Source: Chionis minor (lineage: Eukaryota; Chordata; Aves; Charadriiformes; Chionididae). From it: a stretch of 64,000 nt of DNA. Location of the stretch: the NCBI GenBank assembly GCA_013398295.1, contig VZSF01007798.1:1-64000 (forward strand). The letters run 5' to 3'. Shown piece by piece: positions 35,560-46,537 of this stretch. The notes under the pieces are model-generated. The model saw nothing but the letters and a program-made list of their open reading frames with translations, ran no database searches and was not told where the DNA came from. A program made the translations under genes and the position numbers. Within the stretch, counting starts at the first letter, position 1. Every line of letters begins with the position of its first letter.

Positions 35560-36500
35560 ACACATATCATTCCGTAGCTTTAGTTGCTCTAATACGCTCA
35601 AAAAAAGAAAACAGAAGGCATTAAAGCAGTTCTTACACTTGACAAACCAGTCTAATTTTTTATTTACATGTGGCTAAGGCTTTTGGCTGACATTTTTCAC
35701 AATAAAATATGATAGGAAATATTCATTTTGATGCCATGTTCCATTTTTAAAAGGAGATTCTAAAGAAAGTACTTAATTTCGGCTCAGAAGTTCACTGTAC
35801 TTGCACACAGCAACTTCAGAAATGGGAACAGAGACTCCAAAGAACAACGCAGCTTTTTTATAACCTTTCTCATTCCTGCTAAGGCGGAAAACTTGTGACA
35901 ACCTTACTTAGACTCATTCTACCACCCAGCTTGTGTGATGGTCCCCTCTGAGCTTCAAGTTTGCACATTTATGAAAATGGCTCACAATGATTAAGTTTTG
36001 TTGTATTACTCAGCGCTGCTCGGTTGTAGTTTCATTCATGAGCTGATGGTCAGTCTTGCAAATGAATTCATTATTCATATGGATGCTGTACGTGCAGGTA
36101 AATAATTTTGATTTTCCAGTGTTACCAAAGACTGTTGTGACAATTGACTGCTAATTACTATTCACTGCATGCGCTGTGAATTCCCAGGGTCAGCTGGGAC
36201 AATTTCTACCCCTTTATTGGGTTACTGACTCTTTTTACCAGGAGAGTAACAATTAAAGGTGATTGAAAAACAGTCACAACTGCCTTCAGCATCCAAAATT
36301 AGTGATCCACACGCTGAGAAAGTACTAGGAAAGGATCGACTAACACGGCAAAACCAGCAGAAAATAATTAACAGTTATCCATTGTGTGCGTGTTGATGTG
36401 CACTTGATGGATGACTCAATGTTTCATGCTTCTTCAGTGAACGGGAAGGTTAGAAATTTACTTTTGATATCCTGATGATAACTACATGAATTCAGCAGCT
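35560..36500. promoter_or_regulatory. AT-rich candidate conserved non-coding block with POU/homeodomain-like cluster
   Basis: Long non-repetitive AT-rich block. The core at about 36040-36130 has TTGCAAATGAATTCATTATT followed by CATATGGATG. This combines an octamer-like half-site, a palindromic TGAATTCA and ATTA cores. Further TAATTACT, ACAATTAAAGG and AATAATTAACAG words occur up to 36375. There is no credible frame. The regulatory call is inferred from motif density. Confidence 0.38.
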
Positions 36501-36879
36501 GGGACTTAAAGAAAAAAACATGAAGTATCATAAGACTTGTAAGGAAAGTCATGAGAGTTACAGACAGCAGGCATTCCCAAGCAAGCATTCAGACACGCCA
36601 GCTGTTAGAATTTGTGGCACTTGCAGAAAGCAGCCTCCTTTCCACAAATACTGGGGATGGAGAACAAAGCAAACCTCGCCAAGCTATCCAGTCTCAAGCT
36701 GTGTTTCATTGGTAGTCCGTGGCTTCGTGAGAGATACTCCTGCCTGACAAAGTGAAAGCAGAGCAGGTCCCATGTTTCACACAAAGCAAGGTTCATTTGT
36801 ATAGAAATGAGCTGCCTTACAAGAGATAATGGTTTATTATTGCACTTTGTGGGTCTCCATTCATTCGCAGCCCATGTGA
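36501..36879. other. Unique sequence, nothing recognised
   Basis: No gene is seen. A 75-codon plus-strand frame (36520-36747) has no recognised domain. Confidence 0.5.
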
Positions 36880-37165
36880 CTCAGGCTACAGCCAAGTCAG
36901 TTTGAATTAATTTTTCAAGTATGGCTTCATGAGACAATGCATCGGATGTTTTAATAAAATTCAGACAGGCTGCAGCTATCGCGGTCCTTTCATGCGCTAA
37001 TTAGGGGTTTCTATTAAAAAAAAAAAACCAACAACAGCAATCAATTTTTCTGGTAATGTCTTTTTGTGATTCTGATACTTGCAGTTCCATCTTCCTGGAT
37101 GTTTATAAATTCCTGCCTTTAATATTTAACATGTAGTACATTGGTTTACCAAGGATTAGGCAGAT
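36880..37165 (-). pseudogene. Probable ancient CR1/L3 LINE remnant, antisense
   Basis: The plus-strand text 'gagacaatgcatcggatg' then 'ttttaataaaattcagaca' follows the order of the reverse complement of a CR1/L3 reverse-transcriptase region (D-T-V-S-K-A-F segment). Near 37100 'ctggatgtttataaattc' and near 37142 'ggtttaccaaggattaggc' fit the next segments. A poly-A run at 37016-37027 interrupts it. The similarity is faint but keeps its order over nearly 300 bp. Confidence 0.4.
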
Positions 37166-37393
37166 ACTACAGCCAGCGCGGTGCCAAAAGCACTCTGTTT
37201 TGCTTTGTTCAAGATGGCTCTCACATCTGCTTTGTTTCACCCACTCTTGCCTTTCCTTTGCTCTCTAACTGAACAGAAATATATCTCATTATTTTTGTTC
37301 CTTCCTTAAATAAACCCTGTGCCCTTCTGCCTGTGAGTTAGCTAGATCCCATAACTTGCCAGTGCTCTGCTTTTGTCTTACATGCATGTTCAT

Positions 37394-37655
37394 ACGACGA
37401 GAGGTAACAGTTTTAAACTCAAAGATTTAGATTTAGATCTCAGGAAGAAATTCCTGCCTGTGAGGGTGGGGAGCCCCTGGCTGGGGTTGCCCAGAGAAGC
37501 TGTGGGTGCCCCATCCCTGGAGGTTCAAGGCCAGGTTGGATGGGGCTTGGAGCAACCTGGTCTAGTGGGAGGTGTCCCTGCCCAGGGCAGGGGGTGGGAC
37601 TGGATGATCTTTAAGGTCCCTTCCAACCCAAACTATTCTATGATTTTATGATTCA
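37394..37655 (+). mobile_element. CR1 LINE 3' end (older subfamily)
   Basis: It starts at 'acgagaggtaacagtttta' and includes 'aggaagaaattcctgcctg', 'ttgcccagagaagctgtg', 'gatctttaaggtcccttcc' and a terminal 'attctatgattttatgatt' octamer pair. It belongs to a different subfamily from the copies at 21601, 31629 and 33990, and is more diverged. Confidence 0.93.
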
Positions 37656-39230
37656 TTAATTTCTTAAGAGCCTTAGTATTTCCCCAACGCTTAAGAAGGG
37701 TGTACTAATCAGCTGGGGACTTACTGGCTGGTTTAAGTGAGGGTTAAAGCAGCCCTGGTATTGCCACTCACTTTATTTTCAGCTGTGGTTCTACGAGCCA
37801 TTTGAATTGGTGAAAAACTTCATGATCACAGCGCTCTCAATGATCCATGGTCATGGGCTGTCACTGTTTAATCAGGCTTGGGAAAATGGATGAGGCTTTG
37901 ATTTTTCTTTGCCTGTGGACAAATCACCACAATCCCAAGCATGCTGGCATCCCAGAGCTCACTCCCAAGGCACTGCTGAGCAGCCAGAGGGGAATTTTGG
38001 CTCAGGAACAGTGCCAAATTCCACTTAAGCTGGCTTGCCATGATGGAGACTGTATGCACAGTTCTGCCATGATCCACCCAAGATCCAAAACCAGACCCTG
38101 GACTTGTTCTCCTTCTGACAAGACAGGATTAAGACCTGGGCAGGTGCAGGATGATGCTCTATTCCATTTGGGGCAAATGTTTTGGTGGGATGTTTTTGCA
38201 TTGTGAGATGGAGCAATTTGGCAGAAAATAACCCCCCTTACTTTCCAGCTGACCCTCAGTAACTGAGGAGCTGGGGGCAGCTGGGCTTAGATTCTGATTG
38301 ATACCCAACGTGGCGTTAATAGTCCGGTCCCAGGCCAATACCTTTGTTGATTAATTACCTCTTAACACAACAGGTGTGAAGCAAAGGGTCTGGGATGGGC
38401 AAGGGGACAGAGACAGAAATGGATGCTCCAGGTCCAGCAGGGTACCTGGTCTGGTGATGGGCTTAATCCCAGCCTAGCTCAGAAAACCTCAGAAAACAGC
38501 TGCAGTGCTGTGAGGCAGCCCCAGCCGAGGATCCAGCACAGGCCGGGGTAGACAACAGCCACGTGCACAGTGATGTGTGGTGGGTACCCACCTCTGGACA
38601 GGCTGATGGTCAGGAGTGGCTGTAACACAGAGGAACCCAGGCCCATGTGATTTCCTAAACGGACCGACTTGCTCTGGAGCTCCTGGCAACACAAGGCTGA
38701 TTTGCACAGTTAGAAGCTGGGTCCGTCCCACTTGCACCCCGGATAAGTCCAGCAGCTTTTTACTGGACGTTCTTTTTGGACGTACTTGTCCAAGGGCCTG
38801 GCATGCTCACTGGGCTGCCTGCCAATTTTCTGCATATACTTCTTAAGAGCAAAAAATTTCCCCGAAATTCTTGCCAAAGATGGGTGGGTCTGTTCCAACT
38901 TGGCTGCAAGCTATAGGCTTGGTAGGTATTCATCAGCTGCTGTTTTACAGGGGTGACAAGTTTTGGTGGATATCAAGAAGGACAGTCACTTGTCTAATTC
39001 CAGCACCCACCAATCTCTCAGGCACGTCAGCCGGGTTGCAGACAACACCAACTCATTCATCCCATACGCGTGTTGCCTTTGGGTAGATGGCACCACAGAA
39101 GTCAGTGCATACCTGGCTTCACTGTTTTCAAAAGAGAATTTACTACCCTTGACACACAAATGCACATCCCCAGCTGAGAGGGACAGCCTTTGCTCCATAA
39201 TGCCTTAAGGAGAGAGGAGAGTGCGCCTGG
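37656..39230. other. Unique sequence, nothing recognised
   Basis: No gene or repeat family is recognised. A few open frames (37847-38206 +, 38616-38846 +) lack domains. Confidence 0.55.
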
Positions 39231-39235
39231 CACAT

Positions 39236-39528
39236 TGTCCTGGTTTGAAGTAAAACCGGCCCAATTTTGTTCAGTAACTTTACCTTTTAGCTAAGCTAAT
39301 AATTCTGTATTCATGCATGGAGCAGAGGTTTCTGTGCTGCTCCCAGGTTTCAGTTTTTGAAGGATTCAACTAGCATGTCAAGACCATCCTTGGTACAACT
39401 CCTGCCCTTCCGGATTGTGCCCGCTTTATTTTGGAATAAAATGTGTCAGCTTAAGAGGTCTCTTCCAGCTGTCCTGCTAGCTGTGCAAATGGTGCACTGG
39501 GTTGTGCTCTTTGATCTGCGCTGGCACA
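39236..39528 (+). mobile_element. Probable solo LTR (short, ERV-type)
   Basis: It begins TGTCCTGGTTTGA, shares its first ~70 bp in outline with the LTR at 40841, and has an AATAAA polyadenylation signal at 39435-39440. A proposed end ...GGCACA at 39528 gives a perfect 5-bp duplication CACAT (39231-39235 and 39529-39533). The duplication sits in similar flanking text (ctggcaca), so the 3' boundary is less certain than for the second LTR. No gag, pol or env is attached. Confidence 0.65.
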
Positions 39529-39997
39529 CACATACTCCAACTCCCACCACCCAGTTTTGGGTCTGGGTTACAGCAGACTCTCCACCCATTGCTAGAGCAG
39601 CGCCCTCACTTTTATTTTTATTCAGGAAAGCGAGCGATTGCAGGATCTGCGCAGCCCAGCTCTCAGCCCTCTGCAGTGTCCCCAGGCTGTGTTGGTGGCC
39701 ATGCCAGCGTGGGTTGCTCACCTCTCCCAGCATGGCGCTGGCTCCCACGTCGTTGCAGATGATGCTCAAGAGATCTGATTGCCCCATGCAAGCAGCGTGG
39801 GTCCAAAGCAGCGGTCACTGCCCTGATCAAGGCAGACCTGTGGGCTCCTTGCTGTCCCACTGGGTCCCTGCCTGTAGAGATGAGCGGAACCAGGAACGCT
39901 GTGGTGACACAGCGGCAGGAGGTGACACCTGGGCAGCTGAGAGACCTCCTGTGGCAGATGCCGTGAGTGCACAGACACACGGCTGATCCCACTGCAC
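39529..39997. other. Unique sequence, moderately GC-rich
   Basis: Plus-strand 209-codon frame 39357-39986 starts inside the LTR and runs through here. A minus-strand 113-codon frame (39446-39787) opposes it. Neither has a recognised domain. A GT-type splice donor follows a short open run on the minus strand near 39729, but nothing supports an exon. Confidence 0.45.
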
Positions 39998-40265
39998 ATA
40001 ACTCAGTTATGATTTGGTGAAATTAAAGCCTAAGCAAATTAATTACTCAGCATTATTTTCAGTTAGCAACCGAATAGCTTACTCTCTAATAGAAACAACT
40101 CAATAAATCAATTAACAAACGCAACCCTGAGTAGCTCACTTGCAGGTATTTAATATGAATTACTCCATGGAACCGCTAACTCTTTAGAGAAGAGGCAATT
40201 ATCTTTACTGCACCTCAGTAATTACTAACTGTAGTACACACCACAATATTTCAGTGTAAGTTAAA
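39998..40265. promoter_or_regulatory. AT-rich candidate conserved non-coding element
   Basis: Homeodomain-like words are dense: AAATTAATTACTCAGCATT, AATCAATTAAC, AATATGAATTACTCC and CAGTAATTACTAAC. GATTTGG and ACTCAG words also occur. The block is non-repetitive with no open frame. The evidence is motif density only. Confidence 0.35.
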
Positions 40266-40840
40266 GGACAGTACTGCCGAACAAACTGGCAATAAACGTG
40301 GGCAGCAGAACCTATGAAAGCAGATCAGCACTGAGAACCAAAGCACCCAGCATAAAATGTGTTGCAGTGTCTGTGTGCCCTGGACACGCGATCCCTCCTT
40401 GGATGTATTTTCACCTTCAGGAGTCGGGAATGCATCCCCTAACACAGGATTTTGCCAGCAAATGTAGCAAATTCCCATACTAGATTTTTCTATTCACTTT
40501 GGTTCCCATTGGAAAAACAAAATGAAATATCTGGTGGTGGTGGTATCTACCACCCAGATCAAAACTTTCCAATGGGTTCATGTGGAGACGCTTGTTCCTG
40601 GGCAGCCTGATGGCCAGCATTCATGTCTGAGCAGAGGTGAGAGAGTGGAGCTTTACCCGAGAGCAAAGGGGGTACTTGCTGCTCAGCCCATCGGCCATGG
40701 AGGACGCTGCCTGAGCTGAGCAGGGGAGAAGCCGGGTGCTGAAAGTAAATGCTAGAGAGTTTTCAGTGCTAAAAAACCACCCAGAATTTCACCTTTTCAT
40801 CCCTATCTCTTATGGACAGCCAAAAGCTGGGGTTACTGCG
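40266..40840. other. Unique sequence, nothing recognised
   Basis: No gene or repeat is recognised between the AT-rich block and the solo LTR. Confidence 0.55.
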
Positions 40841-41590
40841 TGTCCTGGTTTGACCAGGTAAACCAGAACCAATTTTCTGTTCAGTAATTTTACTTTTTAG
40901 CTAAGCCTCTTCTGACTGAACTCTCTGAAATTAACAGCGTATTTTTAATCTATAGTCCACTCCCAGAGTGATAAGACCTGATTATTTATAATTTAGGCCA
41001 AGGAATGGGATGCAGAGATGCTCTTGCTTACCCTTATTGCTGTCGCAACCAAGGGCAGCCAGCTTTGTTATTTGCCCCGTTGGAGGGTCAGAAGCGGAAA
41101 AGCACAGAGGGATCCCACCTGTGGGGAGGAGCAGACAGGACTGGTGACCCAAACATGATCATCAGGATATTCCATCCCATCTGCCTCATGCTCAGGATAA
41201 AAGCCGAGGGATCAAAGGGTCAGCCCTCTTTCTTCAATGGCCGGCATCCAAGGAAGACTCTGTCTGTTCTTCTGCCCTTGATTCTGATCCGCATGTTCCT
41301 GAATCCAGATCTGGAATCCAGTTCCCATCCATCACAGTCCTGTCTGAGAGTTTCCCCATGCATGTTGGTGATGTGATCATCACCCTGGGAGCCTGATACA
41401 GTTCTTATATATTGTACATACTTCATTATTTTCCTTTTTCTATTATTTTATTATTTTATCAAAATTTTCATTAAAGTATTTTAGTTTTTTTCCTAAACTC
41501 ATAATTCCTTCTCTTTCTCCTCCCCTCGGAGAGAGAGGTGGAGATCATCTGTCATTTGTTTCAGTGGCCAGTCCAGCACAAACCACGACA
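40841..41590 (+). mobile_element. Solo LTR of an avian endogenous retrovirus
   Basis: A 750-bp unit begins TGTCCTGGTTT and ends AAACCACGACA, which are near-perfect inverted termini (one mismatch in 11). Flanking 5-bp duplications are CTGCG (40836-40840) and CTGTG (41591-41595), with one mismatch. A TATA-like GATAAAAG lies at 41196-41203 and a polyadenylation-like ATTAAA at 41470-41475, followed by a T/A-rich stretch and a pyrimidine-rich U5. A 5-bp duplication is typical of class III (ERVL-like) elements, but other classes cannot be excluded. No internal viral region remains, so recombination between two LTRs has probably removed it. Confidence 0.9.
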
Positions 41591-42700
41591 CTGTGGAAGT
41601 GTGTTGCTTCCACCTGCAGTCTGGGCTCGCCCCCCTCCCCACCGCCCGTGTCTGACCACAGCACTACGTTGGCCTCCACACATGGACAGTTTGCCCAGGG
41701 GCAATCATGCTTCCCTTGTGATCCCCACGTTGTTGGCAGGAATGTTACCACTACAACAAACACACGCTGTTTACAGAAAGTTTCCAACCACTTTCCTTGG
41801 CAGTATTCTTTACTCTCAGGCAGCTGTCCTGCTCCTGGCCCTGGTCTGGAGATCACAGGCTGGACATAGATGATGTTTTTATGGTTCCCTCTGAAAGAAG
41901 TGTTGAGTCTTTATGCAAAATAGCCGAGGAGAAGCTCATTTTGTCCAGCAGATATTCTGGATCTTCCATCTTCTTCCATCTTTCCATCTTCTGAAGTGTC
42001 TCTTTGAAGTTGGTCTTCCAGTTTCTCCTTGCTTCTGTATCTTCATGAGATCCCTGGGGGAGTGAGGTCTTTTTCTTCCAATAACAGGTCAGTGCCATCC
42101 AGCTCTGCATTTCCCGTGGAGCTATGACACTGTGCCTGAGAACAAGTCCTGGAGGAGCCACCTTGACCCATCCCGGGCTGCTGCAATGGCCCCAGAGATT
42201 TTTTTCCCTGGAACTAGCATCACCTGAGGGATTTGGTGCTGAGACCAGTGACTACGGCAGATCTGTGAAGCAGCCTAACGTTGAGCAGGCTGCCAGAAGG
42301 TGCTTGGTAAGGCTAACTTCCCTGAAGGCACACGGGCCCTGATGCTGCTGTGAACACCCCTGGGGAGTCATACCCCATGCCAGGGGTCTGGTGTCTCTGT
42401 CGGCTTTGTCCTGCCTCCATCCAGCCTCCTTGGACGCTACTCCCAGTACTGCTGGAGAATGGGCATAGCCGCAGGGCAGGCAAACCAGCAGGGCACCCTG
42501 TTTGCACCGTATCCTGCATATGCCAGAATCACTCTCAGGGCTAAGGAGCGCCCTACTTGGCCTTGACCTTGCTATTCTAGCCCTGGGCTGATCGGTATGC
42601 TGCAAGCTGAGCAGATAAATGAGCGGCTTAAAAGCAGCACCACGCAAGGAATATGTGAGAGAGAGTCACCATGGAACAATCTCCCCACAATGGGGCACGG
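41591..42700. other. Unique sequence, nothing recognised
   Basis: No gene or repeat is recognised. Frames of 70-130 codons on both strands have no domain. Confidence 0.55.
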
Positions 42701-42706
42701 CAGAGT

Positions 42707-42740
42707 GCACAGACCTCACCCCTGCACAGACCTCACCCCT
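42707..42740. repeat. 17-bp tandem duplication
   Basis: The 17-bp unit 'gcacagacctcacccct' occurs at 42707-42723 and again at 42724-42740 with no mismatch. The identity suggests a recent duplication. Confidence 0.9.
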
Positions 42741-42856
42741 GCTGGCTGGGTAGAGACTCCTGAAAACCTTCCTGAATGTGGGGAGAGTACTCAACAGAGC
42801 TCCTCAATTGCAAAGGGCAAGGCGATGATACCTCTCTGCCAGACATAGGCGCCCTT

Positions 42857-42988
42857 TGCACCACACCTAGGGCACCAGGACCATGTCAGACGTTGATTCC
42901 AGCCCCTTGGGAAGCTGTCACCTGCACCATACCTGGGGCACCAGCATCATGTCAGATGTTGGCTCCAGCACTCTGGAAAGCCATGACC
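42857..42988. repeat. 66-bp tandem duplication
   Basis: Units at 42857-42922 and 42923-42988 begin 'tgcaccaNacct' and end 'acc'. They differ at about 14 of 66 positions. The unit is a multiple of three, so open frames continue through it, but no coding evidence is seen. It is an old local duplication only 117 bp from the exact 17-bp duplication. Confidence 0.85.
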
Positions 42989-43650
42989 TTCTGTGTCTCT
43001 CCACAAACCACGAACAGGAAGGGTCTCTCTGTTGTGTTGCAATGAGCTGGGCAACCCTTCATGCACCACTCCTGACAAGGAGCTGTAGGGTGTCAGGGCT
43101 GGCCCTGCCTGCCCTTTGTGTGCACTGTCAGTGCAATCCCCAGTCCTGGGAGCTGAAGGAGTTCAACTTCTCCTTTAGAGATGGGCAAAGGAGTGCGGCC
43201 ATTCACTATACAGGTTCATGCTCTCTTTAGTCTCAACCACATCACAGCCTGCTGAACATCACGTGGAGGAGCCATCTGCAGCCCCACCAAGCAGACCATC
43301 CACCGCTGAGGTAGCCGTTGAGCGCTGCCTGCACAGAGGGAGAGGAGCTGGGCATGCTGGTGGACAAGGAGCAGCGGGTGCCAGGGAGGCAGAGGAAGGA
43401 TCTGCCTGCAAGGAGAGCTGTGTGTGCTGCTGGGGCAGCTGATGGATGCAGGAGAACATGGAAGGCTAAAGCGTGAGGTACAGGGACCTTGCAGGTACTT
43501 GGGACCTGGCTTATGGTGACACGTGGTTTTGGGTGAAGAGGCAGCACAGTGCTGTGGCAGGGGTGCGTAGATACGTGTGTTTCAGCTTCTGCAGAAGCAA
43601 ACTGGAGGGGTTGGGGGGGAGAGCTGTGTGTGAGGGAGGGACTCTGGAGC
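42989..43650. other. Unique sequence, nothing recognised
   Basis: No gene is seen. The strand becomes G-rich near 43600. Confidence 0.5.
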
Positions 43651-43651
43651 A

Positions 43652-43674
43652 GGGGCAGGGAGGGAGTGATGGGG
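43652..43674 (+). other. Potential G-quadruplex motif
   Basis: G-runs at 43652-43655, 43658-43660, 43662-43664 and 43671-43674 have loops of 2, 1 and 6 bases, a canonical pattern. Further G-runs lie at 43607-43640 and 43685-43695, so several foldings are possible. Confidence 0.6.
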
Positions 43675-45415
43675 TGAGGATGGAGGGCAGGGGGAGAAGG
43701 TGCCCCAGGCTACAGCTGTGGCCCAGGGAGGCAGGAGAGCTTTATTTTGAGGGACTGTATCTGGGTTGAGTGACCACCCAGCTACCCAGCTCTGCTCTGA
43801 GCAGGGAGGCATGACAAAATGATGCATGGTCTCTTCCAAAGGGTATTGAACGACACCAGGCTGCCAATATGTGCTGCCGGGTGGGCCAAGGCTTAAAGCC
43901 AGGGGGCTGGGGCTGCAATGAGAGGGCAAAGCACGTGCTGTGCCTCAGCAATGCCAGGCACACATGCGACTTGGCTTCCACATGTGGTTTGACCTGCTCC
44001 AGTTGTTTTTATTAAGAAGCCAGACCATCATCCTCTTCCTTTATGCATTCCCCATGTGCAGTCTAAGCAGGCTTCACCCAACTCAGGCACCTGTAGCATC
44101 CCGCAGATCAAAGGTGTCCCTCAGAGGAACCGGGAAGCCCTGCTGGGACCTTGAGCCACAGGTCCTGTGGATCCAAGGAGCACAAGTTCCAACTGGGTGG
44201 TGGTCAGCACAGGGAGGTGGGCTGTGGAGCCATGTTCCCGGGGATGACTCCTGCAGCGCAGAGGACCGGGGCCAGGGCGGTCAGTCGGTGTTTCCCTGGA
44301 GGTCTCCTTGGAGGAAGGTGCAAAGTTGAGTTGACTGAGGTCCCATGGAAGAAATATGCCAGTTTTCCCACTCACAGTCCAGGTCTGCTTCGCTTGTCCC
44401 ACGCTCTGCTCATGAAGCTGAGGAAGGTTCTCACAGGGGCCGTTGCCTCTTGTGCCCTCCAGACTCTGGGCATGTTGTGGTGCCATGGGGCCTTGCCCTC
44501 CTCTCATTAACCTCTTCCTGTCCGTGTTTCTTATAAGCTGCTCTGTCTTCTCACCCAGAAATTGTGCTGACTAGGTTTGTGCTCCCTTTCACAGGGGAGA
44601 GGATTTGCGTAATTGATTGGTCTGACAAGCCACTACCAACTTGCAGTGGCAGGTTACCCTGCTGCGGTGCAAGTGGCTGTAATGAGACAAAATAATGAGC
44701 TATTGTAAGGCCACCCCAGCCTGAACTGCAGCGTGGTGACAGATTACTGCTCAGATCTGCCTTGCACATGCGTGGCAGCCCGTCCTTGTGGGCACGGCGA
44801 TGGTGCACCACACGCATTAATGAAGCAGCAACGTGGTGGAAGAATCCACCCCCTGAACAGAGCACCGAGGGGAAACACGGGGGTTTGTGCTTTGAAGCTG
44901 AGGAGCGCTCATTAGGGCTGGGGTCTGACCCCGCCACCTCGCCTCCCCTCCTCCGGCATCGCCGCCGCTACCTGCCGCTTGCAGAGATGCTGCTCCAGGT
45001 GCAGTCACTCCAGCCCCTGGTAGAGTGGGGGAGCAATTAAAATAAAAATATACCACTTTACTAAGCACAAGAGAGGGAGTGGAAGTAAAACACAGCTGAT
45101 GCCAGCAGCGCAGGTAGTTTCTAATTAGCAAGGTGCTGGCTCCAGCTTGTGATTTCGTCTGGGGAAAACGAACACTCCTGCTGGAGCTGTGCTCAGTTAC
45201 TGGAACAGACCAGAAGATGTAGCTCTCTGGCACCTTTTCTGACTCCAAATGTCTCTGAAGCCCTCTTTCGTATTGCTGCAGTGCTCCATGATCAGAGCGA
45301 AGGCATCGCAGGCTAAAGAGACAAAAATAGGCTGGGATCGTGAACCTGGCAAAAGTTTCCAGGCGAGTTTTACTCTAGTTTGAGAGGAGATCTGGGGCTG
45401 AACAGTAAGCGGTTT
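43675..45415. other. Unique sequence, with a short CpG-richer spot
   Basis: No gene or repeat is recognised. At about 44926-44982 the plus strand is CpG-richer (ccgccacctcgcc... and atcgccgccgctacctgccg), followed by AT-rich text. It is too short for a CpG island. Confidence 0.5.
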
Positions 45416-45905
45416 CTCTTCCTCTCAGAGGGGATTTAAACTGATTGCATCAAGTTCTCCCATTAGCCACCAATGTGATTAATGTCTCCTGTATTGTTAT
45501 AAAGTGTTTCTATGTTGTAGATCTTTCTGAATGCCTTCTGAATTTATTATTTCCTTGTCCCAGTTGCTATTGGTGACAGCCTTGGTAAAATCCCTAGCAA
45601 CATATAGAATGCAACATACATGGAAATTAGTTGAATACTTATCAGTATTATAGTCATAAAAGGACCTATTTATTAAATATATAGCTAAAGTGACACCTTA
45701 ACAGCCAGGGGTACTAAATGACATGGGTAACATTCATTTGTATGTTGGTACATTGGTATGATAGTGCTCCAGCTACAGTGAACTTTATTACCAACATCAA
45801 ATTAAGATATATTGTAGGTAACATCATTAAGGCTGGTTGGACTGAACTGAATTTAAATAATGTCTTTAAGATGCAGATTTTTCCACAGCTTCAAAATGCT
45901 CCCTA
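45416..45905. promoter_or_regulatory. AT-rich block, possibly conserved
   Basis: Non-repetitive AT-rich sequence with GATTGCATCAAG, AATGTGATTAATG and similar words. There is no credible frame. Function is only guessed from composition. Confidence 0.22.
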
Positions 45906-46537
45906 GCTAATCTCCCATGGCCCAGAAGTGCTAGCCAGTGAGCACAAGTCTTCACGCAGAGAAGTGCCCTGATTTAATGATGTCCTTCTGCTAAGATGAG
46001 CTATGGTTCCTGAGCAAGACCTGGAAGATGATGCTGCATTGAATAAAGATTCCTGGGGTGTAAGATCTGTGCCTTTGCCGAGACGAATGGAGATCTCGCT
46101 ATTTAACTCCTCACAGGAAAGGCGACAAGCTCATGGGAAGAACATTTCTGATTTGGGGAGTTTAGCGCCACAGCCAGAAAGAAAACATTTGGACTGGAAA
46201 AAGGGAAGGCACTTGTAGCAGGCGGAGGAGAGAACTATGGGAAGCCATGGAAGGTTTTCCACTGCCTGGAGACTGAAGTAGCAATCAGGTGGATTTTTCT
46301 ACAGGAACCACTGTAGCTTGGTCATGAGTTACGGAGTCTGAGGCAGAGTCACAGGGTGAGATTCTCCAGCTGACCATATGGGCGGTCAGACAAAATCCTC
46401 TTGAGTTTAAACTTCTAGGTATCGCATAGTAGGGAAGGTCACCAGCTCATGACAGATGTGCTGCAGCCCTCTGAGATGCAGGCCTGGAGCTCGATCTCCT
46501 CTGCCCCTCTGGAGGAAGAGGAGGCAGGGGAGCTTTC
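45906..46537. other. Unique sequence, nothing recognised
   Basis: No gene or repeat is recognised before the CR1 at 46538. Confidence 0.55.

Noticed and set aside
39680..39800. Minus-strand open run ending at a GT donor-like site, with faintly ankyrin-like wording
   Set aside because: The resemblance depends on switching frames, and a GT alone is not evidence of an exon.
39357..39986. 209-codon plus-strand open frame, the longest in the window
   Set aside because: It begins inside an LTR and crosses into unique sequence. It is opposed by minus-strand frames and has no recognisable domain.
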